64,000 bases of DNA, from the NCBI GenBank assembly GCA_963965975.1, contig OZ014411.1, positions 15,962,446 to 16,026,445 on the forward strand, read 5' to 3'. This document shows, one piece after another, positions 12,607 through 26,185 of the stretch. A program made the position numbers and the translations under genes. The notes under the pieces were generated by a model, which saw nothing but the letters and a program-made list of their open reading frames with translations, was not told where the DNA came from and did no database searches. The DNA comes from Xestospongia bergquistia. Taxonomy: Eukaryota; Porifera; Demospongiae; Haplosclerida; Petrosiidae. The stretch's first letter is position 1. Each line of letters opens with the position of its first letter.

Positions 12607-14409
12607 ATGGCTCATACTGTCATTCTGTTTCTTCTATTGTTATTGGTAATGGTAAGTTATAAAATGTTCTCTCTTATCACATAATTTGATTCTCAAAGAA
12701 GATATTTTGCTGATTCTTTTAGCATTTGTATAACTGATAAAATAATTTTTTGTCTATACTTCTCATTGTAGGTAACATATGCTGATTGGACACTTTATGT
12801 TCGACTTAACTCCTACCGTAATCCTAGGAAAGTATATGGTACTAGTGCAGGAGGATCAAATCGATATTGTTGTTGTACATGTCCTTCGACCTGTTGTAGT
12901 TCAAATGTTAATAGTCTTACTTGTAGCAATGGTGGATGTAATACTCGAATTCTTATATGTGCTAATCAAGGGAGTACTGCACAGTCCTGTGTGTATTCTA
13001 ATATTATTAACAGTGATACTGTTAATTTTGGTCTGGGAAATGTTGCAGGTGGTCTGACTAATCCAGTTCAAGTTACTGTACGAGGACCATTACTTAATGT
13101 GAGTTTACAAATTAGCTAGCAAATGTCAATACTCTTAATGATAGTGGCTATAACTAAAAAGCTATTGTTGACTGTAAGTTCAAGGGGAAATAAACATTGT
13201 ATACATTGCTTTTAATACTACAGACTAATGTACAAGTCAGCATTGAAGTCCTTGATTATGAAGGAGTATATTTTTGTATTCAACAATCAATATATATAAT
13301 AATTGAAATTAATGATGCATACATCAACCAATGGATCTTATTAACCCTAACTTAATAATGGGTATGATCAATAATATTTGAACCTTTTCTCAATAGCTTG
13401 CTTCTCTGCCTATATTTCTAGCATTCTATAGTTATTAGTCTTCCACTGACATTGCTACTAATTATCCAACAATAACATCAATATTTCCTAAAACATTCTT
13501 GTCAACTATTTTATTATTGTTATTAACTTTTCTCCTAATCTATATGATATAAACTATATGTGATAATATCCAGGATGAAATAATGAACTTTGTTCAGTTT
13601 GATTTTTAAATAATATTTGTATGAATAAAGCTGGGCCTATTATGTGTTAATTGTTCTTGATTACATAAATTGTGCAAATAATTTTAAATTAAATATAATA
13701 TGCAATGTACAATTCAATCAGGTATAAATGAAGATATTATATACCTAGTGATAGCAATTAACACATGGTAGGTGTGACTTCAAAATCACATAAATATTAT
13801 AAAAATTGACACTGAATTATGTTCTCTTGATATACCATAAATAAACAATTTTATAGTATATGTTATAATGTACTATAGGAGACTGTTAGAGTCAACATTG
13901 AGGTCCTTGATGACAATGGAGTAAGCTCAAGTGTTAATCAAAATCGCATTCTTAATTCTCAAGCTAACCTGCAGTCACCTCAAGTATCTAGTACTTTTAG
14001 TTCTGACACAACAGTTAATGAAGGTGGTAGCAATGTTATATCATTATCATATGCTACTAGAATAGAGTGTGCTACAAACTACTATCAGTCAAACTGTTCT
14101 GTGTACTGTATACCAACTAATGATACTACTGGATATTATACTTGTGATAATAATGGTAACAAGATCCGTTTACAAAGCTATGCCAATACAAGTACCAACT
14201 GTTCAACTTCTGGTGGAGATACTAGTACGTAAAAAACATAAATATGTCAAGGCTTGTATAATGTATACTAGTTTAGTATATAATACATTTAAAAAAATTT
14301 GGATTTTTTTCCTTTAGGATCTGGATCAGTCAACATATCCTCCAATGTCTGGGCTCTGTTTTTGGCTGTCACTATGACTCTTGTTATATTTTTTCTCATG
14401 CTGTATTAA
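12607..14409 (+). CDS. Delta-like ligand with degenerate DSL and no EGF repeats (gene D)
   Basis: Four exons in consistent phase encode about 269 aa: 12,607-12,651 (signal peptide, MAHTVILFLLLLLVM), 12,772-13,098, 13,879-14,224 and 14,318-14,409. Exons 2-3 form a Notch-ligand-type N-terminal module with the motif CCCTCPSTCC near residues 42-51 (inferred MNNL/C2-like). A DSL-like segment follows at about residues 195-240: CATNYYQSNCSVYC, then TTGYYTCDNNGNK. It keeps the opening C..NYY..C..YC and the Y.C of a DSL. The later CL-G-Y/W element has become RLQSYANTSTNC, so one cysteine is lost. Instead of EGF repeats the next exon encodes SGSVNISSN and a hydrophobic C-terminus ending in LMLY, i.e. 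a tail-less TM or GPI signal. Probably a surface protein; as a Notch ligand it would be atypical. Alternative: a decoy or adhesion protein. Confidence 0.7.
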
Positions 14410-15539
14410 TTTTAATAGAAAGTAATTTGTGATCTTTTATCAGTACTTACCAGTACAGTGTGCTTTATTTTTATAATAAATGTGAAAGTGACCATGCTCT
14501 GACGTCATCTAATGCATGCAAGTGAGTATTAGACCTCCTAGACAAGTAGAAATGACCAGTAATGGATGCGCAATGTCATTGACATCATAGTGCAAATTTG
14601 TGATCATACATGTAAGTTTTAGTTTCATAGGCCAGACCCTGTGGTAAACAAAAGATATAGTCTCATGAGACTATGACTTGTGTATGGAATACAATGTTGT
14701 ACACAGTATACAAAATTGATTCAAGATTAATTAGTCTCCTCTTGAACATCTGACCAGGCAAGACTACAAGATAAATGAGATACGATATCAGACCAATTAC
14801 ACAGCAGTGATGGCTGAAAAAGCAAGTAAGAGTGTCCTCACAAGCATAAGATCTTTAACAAATACTTGAGCCATTCTTTATATTTACTATAGGTAGTGTC
14901 TAGATCTGGCAGGACATTGTGCTTATTTTGCTGTGTATACAAAATGTTTTGGGTGTGGGAGTCAGTTTTAATGTAAGGTGAAGTATGTATGCTATGAGTA
15001 CTGTTAATACAATATATACTGTTGGATTATATTGAATTACTGATCAAGCTTACTTCATACATCATCTTTTAGCTCAAATTACTACAACACTGATATAGTT
15101 AATAATATAACATGCTTTAATTTAATCTGCTTACTGAGAGCCAGGGTTGAGTCAATTAATTAATCCATTATAATACTGGTCTTCTAAACTATAACATTAA
15201 CATTTATATTATACCACGACGATTACTACAGTACTTAATGCAAGTCTAACAGTTTGTGATATTAATGGTAACATTGATGGAAGACCAATAGGTTAGTGAA
15301 ACCGTAGTCTCTCAAGTCCCTTTTATAATAGATCTGACTCATCAGAGAACAAAACACTAAGAGTTTGTTCACTCCACAATGAAGTAGTCATTAGTTCATA
15401 GCCAAACAATTTATATGTTTGAATGAATGTTGATCACTTTTTAATAATCAGTTAAATTATCACTCCCACAATGATTATTTAATTAGTTCCAAGTTTTTGT
15501 TGCATATGCTAGCTGTTGCCACACTTATAGCCTTTCCAA

Positions 15540-15806
15540 ATTTCTTCCACCACTGATATATTTACCTGACACTACTATGAACTGTTTAACTGCTGGTAGT
15601 GGAAGTACTGTTATGCAAGCTATATAATTACACTGAGATATGTGTTATGTATATTAATACATTGTTTATAGTGCACTAGCCCATTTTAAATAAAAACATT
15701 TTTGATTTTCTTTAAGATATTAATGAGTCAACATATCCTCAAATGTCTGGGCTCTGTTTTTGGCTGTCATTACTACTTTTGTTATATTTTTTCTGTTGTT
15801 CAATTT
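15540..15806 (+). pseudogene. Relic of the last two exons of a gene D copy
   Basis: At 15,716-15,806 the sequence matches the gene D last exon closely (AATGTCTGGGCTCTGTTTTT, then GTTATATTTTTTCT), and about 150 bases before it a stretch containing CTGACACTACTATGAACTG and a serine/glycine-coding end resembles the 3' part of the DSL exon. Frame and stop are not conserved. It is the remains of a duplicated D-type gene. Confidence 0.55.
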
Positions 15807-15934
15807 CAAAAGAAAGCACTAATTTATTCCATTGTACTCTAAATGTAAATAGTGGACACACCTCAGTCACCCCCACTCATTAAATTGGAATAGGCATATA
15901 ATTGTTCCTAAACTGCCGGTAAAGAAAGGCACTC

Positions 15935-16885
15935 GAAGGACTGAGGTATATTTAGTGAAGATGCTATATTTTGTTAGACTTAACTTTCAACTTTAGTTTG
16001 TCACTTTTGTTAGCTGAAATTACTGTAGTACTGATGTAGTTAATGTCATAACATACTTCAGTTTAACCTGCTTACTGAGAGTCAGGTTTGGGTCAGGCAG
16101 TAAATCCCATTAAAGTACTGATCCTCTAATCCTAAATATTAATAAATATATATCTTTGAGGGTGTATTGTTACATCAGAAGTAGTCTTGTCCTCAGACTC
16201 TAAGAGGCCATTTTGTCCTAGCTTAAGAACAAATCATTGGTGTTGATATGATAACTGTAAATTGTTAAATTGATATCATTACTGACACTTGTAAATATCA
16301 TTAAAATTATATCTTCCATAAGCTAATCATTTGTAATTTCACAATGAAGGAAGTTGTTATTGAGTGCTTTGTCAACAGAAAGGATGCATCATTTATAAAT
16401 AATGGGGATTAATGCAAATTCGTATATTATCTTACGTTTCCTTATGTTTATGGCTTTAAAACCCTTAGCTAGATCACTAACAATTTTAGTTGTGACCCTT
16501 TTTTAAATACTAAGGTAAACACATTGTGTAGACAGAAGAACATATTTTGATATTAGCTTCATCTAATATTCGTGTGTCTGCTGATCGAATTTACCTGATG
16601 AATTCTCCCCATGGCTCTATGGCCATATAAAACAATCTGTCTTGATAAAATAGTACATTAGTTCTTTTTTATTAATATGCATATACATAGTGTTATTGGA
16701 TAGTTAATACAAGAGTAGCAAATCTATTTATGAGTTGTCTTAAGAGATCCTTTTAATTGTTTAGGTAAGATTGCTTCAACACCCAACGTTTCTAATTCTT
16801 GTGAGTTATTTTAATAATAATTATAAATTTCAGATAATATCACCAAATAGGGTAATGTTATGATATATTTTATATAGGATAAAAT
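15935..16885. repeat. Segmental duplication of 7,696-8,729
   Basis: Long near-identical stretches, for example TTAGTGAAGATGCTATATTT and GATGAATTCTCCCCATGGCT, occur in the same order in both places and lead into the nearly identical signal exons of C and E. The duplication therefore covers the 5' flank as well as the gene. Confidence 0.85.
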
Positions 16886-18787
16886 ATGGCTCATAGTTTC
16901 ATTACTTTGCTGTTGTTATCATTAGCAATGGTAAGTTTCTAAATATAGTCATAATACGTTTTCCCTTTACATATCATTGGAATTTTAAAAATATATATTA
17001 ATTTTAATTCTAATAATACTTAAGATATATTTTGGACTTATAACATTAGTTTTAAAGTCAGTGATATTAAAATGAAAAACATTATTCTGTAATGATTTCT
17101 CTTCATAATCATAGATATCATATGCTGATTGGACACTTTATGTTCGACTTAACTCCTATAGTAATGCCAGGAGAGTATATGGTACTAGTGCAGGAGGATC
17201 AAATCGATATTGTTGTTGTACATGTCCTTCCACCTGTTGTAGTTCAAATGTTAATAGTCTTACTTGTAGCAATGGTGGATGTAATACTCGAATTCTTATA
17301 TGTGCTAATCAAGGAAGTACTGCACAGTCCTGTGTGTATTCTAATATTATTAACAGTGATACTGTTAGTTTTGGACAAGGAAATGTTGCAGGTGGTCTGA
17401 CTAATCCAGTTCAAGTTACTATACCAGGACCATTACTACTTAATGTGAGTTTTAAAGCACATTGAACATTGTCAAAGTAAGTTCAAGTTATTTATTCTCC
17501 TAATTAGACATACAAATGAATAAATAATAAATATGATGAATAAAGGTAAATTCTCATATCATTGATTATAGAAAATTGATGTATAGTACTCATCTAAGGA
17601 GACTGTAGTACTCTCTATTTAGATTCACTTACAATATGATTACCTTTTCTTATGAACTATTATAACTCCACAACAACAAGACTGCTGTGGGTTATTTTAA
17701 TGTAGGAATTTATGTTTGTTTTAAAATATATATAATCATCCTAAGCATTCTGATGTATACTTAACATTAGCATCTTCAAAACAATTATAAGGTGATTTTT
17801 ACTGCGTGACACGTCCATGCATGGAATATATTTGTATTTAGAGCATTTTATTGTATTTTGTATACAACAAGCTATATAATCTACTAATTAGTGACACATA
17901 TATCAACCAATGAATCTCATTAATCCTAACTATGATGGGTATGTTTGATCATGCTTGAACCTTTTCTCACTAGCTTGCTTTTCTGCCTATAATTCTAGAA
18001 TTCTATACAATTTGTCTTCCACTGACATTGCTATATAACATCAGTATTTCCTAAAACAATCTTGTCAACTATTTTATTAACATTTCTCCTGATCTATAAT
18101 TATGATATAAACTATATATGATAATAACCATGATGAAATGATGGACTTTGTTCAGTTTAATTTTTAAATAATATTTGTATGATTACAGCTGGGCCTACTA
18201 CGTGTTAATTGTACTAACTTGATTATGCAAATAATTTGATATTAAATATAATATGCAATGTACAATTCAATCTTATGTATAAATGAAGATATTATATAAT
18301 ATGGTGAGAGCAATTGACACATGGTTGGTGTGGCATATAAATATTATAAAAATTGACACTGAGTTATGTTCTCTTGATATACCATAAATAAATAATTTTA
18401 TAGCATATGTTATAATGTATTATAGGAGACTGTTAGAGTCAACATTGAGGTCCTTGATGACAATGGAGCAAGCTCAACTGTTAATCCAACTCGCATTCTT
18501 AATTCTCAAGCTAACTTGCAGTCACCTCAAGTATCTGGTACTTTTAGTTCTAACACAACAGTCAATGAAGGTGGTAGCAATGTTATATCATTATCATATG
18601 CTACTAGAATAGAGTGTGCTACAAACTACTATCAGTCAGATTGCTCTATGTACTGTGAGTATACACATTTTTATATGTTTAACTATTGACCTTTTTTCTT
18701 TTTGTTATAGCTGCATCTGGAGCAGTTAAGACGTCAAGTGTTTTAATTATGTTGTTGGCTGCTATTGCTGCTATTAATTTTTACTGA
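16886..18787 (+). CDS. Delta-like protein with truncated DSL and GPI-like end (gene E)
   Basis: Four exons in consistent phase encode about 226 aa: 16,886-16,930 (signal peptide, MAHSFITLLLLSLAM), 17,115-17,444, 18,426-18,654 and 18,711-18,787. Exons 2-3 are close to those of gene D, including CCCTCPSTCC and ETVRVNIEVLDDNG. The DSL stops after CATNYYQSDCSMY because a donor site (TACT/gtgagt) cuts the exon where gene D reads on. The last exon adds SASGAVKTSS and a purely hydrophobic end (VLIMLLAAIAAINFY), the small-residue-then-hydrophobic pattern of a GPI-attachment signal. A GPI-anchored N-terminal module without DSL or EGF repeats is predicted. It shares a duplicated 5' flank with pseudogene C, so C and E are sisters. 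Whether it binds Notch cannot be told from sequence. Confidence 0.7.
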
Positions 18788-19190
18788 TAGCACATGAGTA
18801 GTTTGTGACTGAGCAAAATATAATACATGAAATGTCTTTTTTCATAATGTTTTTTTAATATTTTTTAGTGCTTGGTCCTATTTGATTATGTGACTAACAA
18901 AAGTAAAGTAAATTACTTCTCAATATTTTAAATAATTCTATAATAATATAATACGTTTCTGGTAGCAATAGCAACAATAGTTAAAGTATGCGCATGCGTA
19001 GAAGACTTCATTGTAATAGTATTCATAGTCTGTGCCCCCATGCCACACCCTTAGTGAAAAACTGGTTTGAACATCTTCGATCAATATCGGAGGGCTTTGC
19101 TTTGTGCTCATTTATTCCTATTGCCGTGGCTCTGGCAACGGTTTCAAAATAAATTTAAGAACTTAGTTGTGTTACTAGTGAAGTAAGAAG
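18788..19190. other. Intergenic and promoter region of the sorting nexin gene
   Basis: After the AT-rich 3' flank of gene E, base composition rises in GC from about 18,985, with several CpG dinucleotides up to the start codon at 19,191, as expected for a housekeeping promoter. No TATA box could be assigned. Confidence 0.5.
18989..19000. promoter_or_regulatory. NRF-1-like palindrome upstream of the sorting nexin gene
   Basis: TGCGCATGCGTA resembles the palindromic NRF-1 site known from animal housekeeping promoters and sits about 190 bases before the start codon, in an otherwise CpG-poor window. Function is inferred only. Confidence 0.4.
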
Positions 19191-22100
19191 ATGGCTAATC
19201 AAACGGTTAGTGATTTCTCATGTTAGAAACGTGACCTTTTAACAATACTATGATAAGATTGTGTTTGTTATTATATATAATTATATTTCACGTAGGAAAC
19301 AAGATTGTATGTTTTAGTATTAGTAGTTAAGTTCATGGATCTTATGTAGTAATATTATTGGATATCTATTTATGAATAGTGCCAAAATGACTTTGCTTCA
19401 TTCAAATAGTCAGACTATAGATATTAATAACAACCCTTAAGATTATAAACCTACTTTAAAGATTAGGATTGAACTGTACAGTCATCAGCAAACATGAATA
19501 CCTCTTTTTTAAACATCTTACATATATTTCAACATCTCAGGTTAGATATCTGAAATCATTTATATAAATCAGCCTCTAAGTGGGGGACACCTTTTTAACC
19601 AGAATCACAAATATTAGAATAGAACTTTACATATCTATGTCAAGAGACTATTGAGTGGTGTGTTCTGGTGATACCTATTTTCTACATTGTGGAAGTTCAG
19701 TAATATTTTTTTCTATACAGTACATCTATTAATGGAAAGTGACTATTATATTAATTCCATACAACATAAAATCTAATGCTTATACATTAGATATAAATAT
19801 TGGTACAGTACAAACATAATTGATATATCTCAATTAAAATATTAGGCTATTTTATGATAATAACTTTTATTTAGTTTATCTTGAAATATAAATTGGCTAT
19901 TTATTAGTTTTTTTTTCCTTTGGAGTTGAAAGGAAGATGCAATTAAGTTGTTGGTGTTATTAAATGGAAAATAATGTGTTGAGTATTATTTTAAATTCTT
20001 ACATTGTTTGTATAGTTCCTTTAAAGCTGTTTAAATTAAAATTTCTAAATTTGGTAGGATTGATCCTAGAATCCCTCGTTCCATGAACCCCTATATATAA
20101 TGTTGATTAATCAAATGATCTTTATACTTTATCCCATATTTAATACAATAACATAATCATTGTTGTAAACAACGAACAAGTCATACTCCTTTGTATATCT
20201 TCTTCTATTGTTATGTCCTTGTTATAGTCTAATTGTTTCTATGATCTACAGTCTATATGGCCTTTCAACTGACGTGTTATATTATTAGCACCTAACAGTA
20301 TTACAATAATACAATAATACACTATAATATTAGATATAGTGTATATGTATTATTCATTCCTGTTGTGTATACTAAACACACCTCTATATAATGTACACAA
20401 TTGTACTTCAAGTACTAAATTGAAGTGCTAATCAGAGGATGGTAGTTATTGACATATTTTATAAAATTAGAGGATTATCACTATTTATGTATGATCTGTT
20501 AATAGGTAGTTAATAGATAGAGTCTATATGATATAGCCTATATATTCAACTTAATAGTTAATATACTTAGAATTAATATACCTAGAATGACACCAATGTT
20601 ATTTTTTATTATAAACTGTCTTTATACAATATACTAATTAGGAAACAGTTCCAGTAATTGACAATAAATTCTAAAATATATCAGAATATAATATATGCTA
20701 TAAACAAATCTATTACTTGTTTTAATCTACTTAGTCAGAACCTTGTAAAGAAAGGACTGTGACATTATATCTATCAGCTGTAATTGTACTTGTACTGTTT
20801 GACTGATAAATATGAAAACTGATCAAACTTTAAGAGATAGCCATCTTATACATGTTGAGTTTCATATTACAAGTTAAAAGTGTATATGGTTGGTCATATA
20901 GTTGAATGGTCAGATCATGTACTTTTTGTCTTGTTTGTGAAGTTTATATTATAATGTGTTGGATTTGAAGTTTATTTTCATTTGAAATTGAAAATGTTAG
21001 TGTAAAACAACGTTATCAATCTTTTGTTGTTTTAAATATATGTAGTTGATATTTATATTATATTTAATGTCATTATACTTTAGTAGTGTGTTATTTATTG
21101 TTATGTAATAATCTTATGTTAGGTTTTGATAGCTTTTAACACTAAAGATTTTAAAGTTATTGAAAGCACTTATTAATTGTTTTGGATTTTTAAAATATCT
21201 ATAACAGTTTTCATAAACTTTTCCAAAAGTATTCTAAACATTAATTTGACTTACTGTCAAAGAAAAACAAGTTACTTTTAAAGTCCAAAATTTGAGTCTA
21301 TAAAATACTTTGAGAGTCTGTATTACCAGTCATGAAGTACCTTCATTATCACACCTCATGAATGGATCTATTCATTACATTCTATACTATTATTAATTCA
21401 CTTTTATTATTATACAGTACAATAATTGATAACACCTGTAAACAAGTCTATTCATTACATTTTGCACTTATATTAACTCTGTTAACTCTATAACACATAA
21501 CATTTATTGTTGTATAATAGTACATTAATTGATAACACCTGTACAACACATATCACTGCCCCCTAATTTCATTATAATTTGATAAGACCATTCCTAATTT
21601 GAGCTAACATCTCTATAATTAATTGAATAGTTGGAATATTTACATCATGACAAATACTTTACCATATCTATATAAATCACGTCACAAATAATATTCCAAT
21701 ATTCTTTATAAATATCCTGTGAAAAACTTTAGTAGATTTAATGTGAATTGTTAATCATGGTAGGTGTTGAATGTTAATTAGTATGTTAGAATTTAAAAAT
21801 TCTTTGTAGTATGTTTATATAGTTTTTATAGTTTATTAAACTAGTATAATTTACATAGTTACATGTGTTAAGTGTAATGTAAACCACATTGTCAAACCAA
21901 ACATATGGTATATACTCCAGTCTATGTCTACATGTGATGTTAAGCAATGCTTCATGTGGCTATTAATAGTAACACAAAGTTCTATATTTAGATTTTAGCT
22001 TTTCAATACAATATATAATGGTTACATTGCTGTGTGAGTTAACTCTTTACTGACCAGAAAGTTATTAGACTAATTTGTGTAGGCAACACATGTTGCTTGC

Positions 22101-23036
22101 TTTAGACTCAGTTTTTGGAAACATTCATTACATATATCTAAAAAGTTTAAGTTATATAATCTAAGTATTACAATATCAATCATCTCTTCTATAAGTGATA
22201 ACTGTAGTATGTCAAGTATTTGAGAGTTAGAGAGTTGATGGCTAATACACACTTTTTGTAACTGTCAAATGATACTGGAAATTTTAATGTATTTAGTTTG
22301 TGGACTGGTATAAATGTACCTGTTGTGTAGTTTCTATCTCTAATGTATTTGGAAACACTTAAAAGTTTGTAGAATTCAATCAAACATGTTAAATATATCC
22401 ATTGAGTATGGTTGTCATGATACCAAATAGCCAAACAATGTCAATGGTTTGTAAGGGAATATATTGCAGTCTTTTAATTGCATATTTTACAAAAGTGGGC
22501 TGTGGTTAAATGTTAATGGTACACAATGACTTTATCATATATTAATCTTTGATATGTATACCTTAGCTATGGTATGTATAATATAGGTCATATAAGGGAG
22601 TGTGGTATGGTACTATTAAACTACTACAGTGATATAGTACTTTAGTATGGAAATGTCTCCTTGTTAATAATATGAGGGTGGTATATGTATATCTATATGC
22701 TGGCTGTGTGGTTTGTAATGAGTGGTTTTTTGTTATGATAGTATTCATAGTAAAAATGTTGTTCCTACTGGTAATAGAACAAAGTCAACTTACTTAGTGA
22801 TGTATGTAAACATTAGTGATCATGTGATGTATCATGTGATCTCAATGCTATATTCATGTGCTGAACAATGATTTATTGACCATATATGGTCTATTGATGT
22901 TGTGTTTTTATTATTGTTTGTATGATGTAATGTACACAATGGATTAGATCACAAGTGAGTAAGTTCCAGTTTAATTGGAAACAGTTGAGTAATTGTAGCT
23001 TGTTAGTTTATGTGTAGGATAATAGGATAATGTAAT

Positions 23037-23117
<81 letters not shown>

Positions 23118-26100
23118 TCCTCCCCCTTCTCTCTCTCACTCACTCTCATAGGCTGTTTTATTATATGATTTTGAAGGTGATACAGAGTCTGGTGAACTCA
23201 GTGTTCATGAAGGAGATCGTGTTACTATACTTAATACAGTATGTCATATAATAAATTATATTTATTGTTATTATGAATTTTTGTACATTGAATTGACAAT
23301 GATTTATTTCTCTTTATTTAGAGTGTAGGAGATGGTTGGTGGGAGGTACAAGTAGGAGATCTTATTGGATTAGTACCAGAGTCTTATTGTGAGGTAAGTA
23401 TTGTTTATTATATTATCATATAATGATTATATTGTTAAACAATAGTGTATTAAATAATAGTATAATACTATATTATTATACTATACACAATGTAGTATTG
23501 TATATCAATCATTATATACAATGTACATTTATAATAAAGTGCTATTATACATGTAGATGTTGAGTGACAGAATTAGTTCATTAATAGATCTCTTCTGATA
23601 TTAAGAGTGAAAACATTTTTCTGTCTTCTGGTTATATTTTATTTTAGTAGACCACACCCTTTTTATTACACAGCCAACTTACCTAACATTCTGGAATTAA
23701 ACTATTACATTTAACGTGTTCATTTTATACTAGAGGTTCACTCTATCATACTATCAGATAATTATAGTATTATAGTATATATGATATATACATGTACATG
23801 AAGTGGTCTTTGTATATTGTACATTTAACTTTTATACAGTCTTTATACGGGCTCATTCTACAGTACATGTACATGTATTATGATATAATTAACATGTATT
23901 ATGATATAATTAACATATAATATGATGTCATTATTAGATAGAGGGTGAGGGTGGTGGAGTCAATCAAGATGGTTATGGTGATGAATGGCAGGATGAATGG
24001 GATGAAAGTGGACAAGTTGATGATGAAAGAGAAACTCAACAAACTGGAGCTGTACAAGATGGTAAGAATAAGTTATCAGAGAATAAGAATGATACAAGAA
24101 TGAGTGTTTGCAAAGGAGACCTTAAAGTAGAGCTCAGGAATGAGACTGCTCTTTTTGTTACTAGGTAATGATCAAGGATCTAGTGGGTCTCGTCCAATGT
24201 CACCAGGACAACAGAGTGGATCAATTGCTGGAAGACATGGTACAGTAAAGAAAAACATTAACAGGTTAGCTATCTTCATATCCACACCCACACACATACA
24301 AGATGTTTATTATATTTATATGTACTTGTACAAGTAAATAACAATCAAATATTGTGTACTGGAAGATGTTTGACAAATGTTTAGGGAATATATACCATTT
24401 GTAAATTGAAGTGTTTCTACCTGACATATAAATGTTGCCTCATAGTCTTATCATTGGAGCATCTGATCATGCACTAATATTTGTTTGTCAGTGTTGTTAT
24501 ATTATACAGTCAGAAGTGAAAATGAAACTAACCAAGCTGCTGATGACAATGCATGATTGACTGATTATATGTTTTTGTGTATTAACAAAATGTCTTTAAG
24601 CAACTCCATAGAATTCTTTCTTCAACATTAGCAAAACTCCATTAACAACAGTAACATTTAAACAACTTTGTTGTTGATTTATAAATCTTGTCAATAAACT
24701 TTGAAATAGATAAATAATCAAGTCTTTAAATGTCTTTTCACTTTTGACAACAAACCTTGCACACATGTACATATACATGTACATGTATTTTATATATCAC
24801 AGTTCAGATCTATATACACATTATATAAACCTGTCAACGAAGGAATTTGTAAAAGATATTAGCCGAGGGCTATAAGTATAACCTGAAGGCCATACTAGTA
24901 TATGTACTTTATAGAATCCTTTATTAAATCCCAAGTTTACAGGTTTATATATAATCCATATAGATCAATGATGAACTGTGGTATATCTGATATAACTTGA
25001 TATGAGATTCATATTGACCTGTCATTATTACTTCATAAATACCACATAACCATTGAACAAAGTTTTTAAAATCCCAAATTGACTGGTTTATAACACATGA
25101 ACCTGTCAACAATGATAGAAACAAACTAACCAAGTTAGGTTCTATATTTTATAATATCAACCTTAGAGAATCTATATAGAACTGACACTACCTTTCAAAA
25201 TGTGTAGGTCATTAATCTCATTATGATACATGTACATGACAAATTTGATAAGTCTATTTTGTGACAAGAACACTAGTAAAAAATATACATGTATTATTAT
25301 ATCTATCTATCTATCAATGGTATACAGTATGTGGATATTGTAATGTAAATAGTGTCACTATATTATAGTGTTTGTATATTGTTAGGTTTTCTCCATTTGT
25401 TAAAACTGGTACTGAAGCATTTATTTTGGGATCTGTGACAATCAAGAAAGATGTCAGACCAAATGAAATAGTTAAAGTTGTTGTAAGTGACTACATCTTT
25501 TTTAACTTGTCAGTTTGTTAGTAAATTTAATTACAAATGAATTCAGTTTTGCTATACATGTATCTTACATGTAAATCTGTCTCATGATAATAGTATACAT
25601 GTATATCTGTGTCTGTTCAAAGAAACATATTAGATTTTATATTGTGTACTGTCTATTTCTTGTAGGCCTCTCCTGAGGGTTTCCCTATGTGGGAACCAAA
25701 TCCAGATGCATATACTGTAGAAGTTCGTAATCCTAAAAAGCAAAGTAAATTCAAAGGAATAAAATCTTTCATTGCTTATCAAGTCATTCCTTCAGTAAGT
25801 AAATGACAGTCCTAATACTTACACATACACTAGTACAGATACTAGTACATACACTAGTACAGATACTAGTACATACACAGTACAGATATTAGTACATACA
25901 CAGTACAGATACTAGTATATATACTAGTACATATACTAGTACATACACAGTACATATACTAGTACATACACAGTACATATACTAGTACATATACTAGTTA
26001 GTACATACGCTAGTACATATACTTGCCTATTATAAAAGATAACTATACTCTGTCTGAGTTGAGAAAAGCTACCCAGACAAGTAAATAACTTTGTTGTTTT

Positions 26101-26153
26101 ACATGCTATCGACACGGGACTTGCACCAATCAATTCAGTTTACAAACGTGCAT

Positions 26154-26185
<32 letters not shown>

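Larger units (their letters stand above)
14410..16885. other. Intergenic between genes D and E
   Basis: No intact gene. It holds relics of D-type last exons (15,540-15,806) and, from 15,935, a close copy of the segment upstream of pseudogene C (7,696-8,729). Confidence 0.6.

Noticed and set aside
12779-13057. Open frames starting MLIGHFMFDLTP (also at 5,268 and 17,092)
   Set aside because: They are out-of-frame shadows of the Delta-like N-terminal exon; the true frame has the cysteine pattern, splice phases and signal exon.
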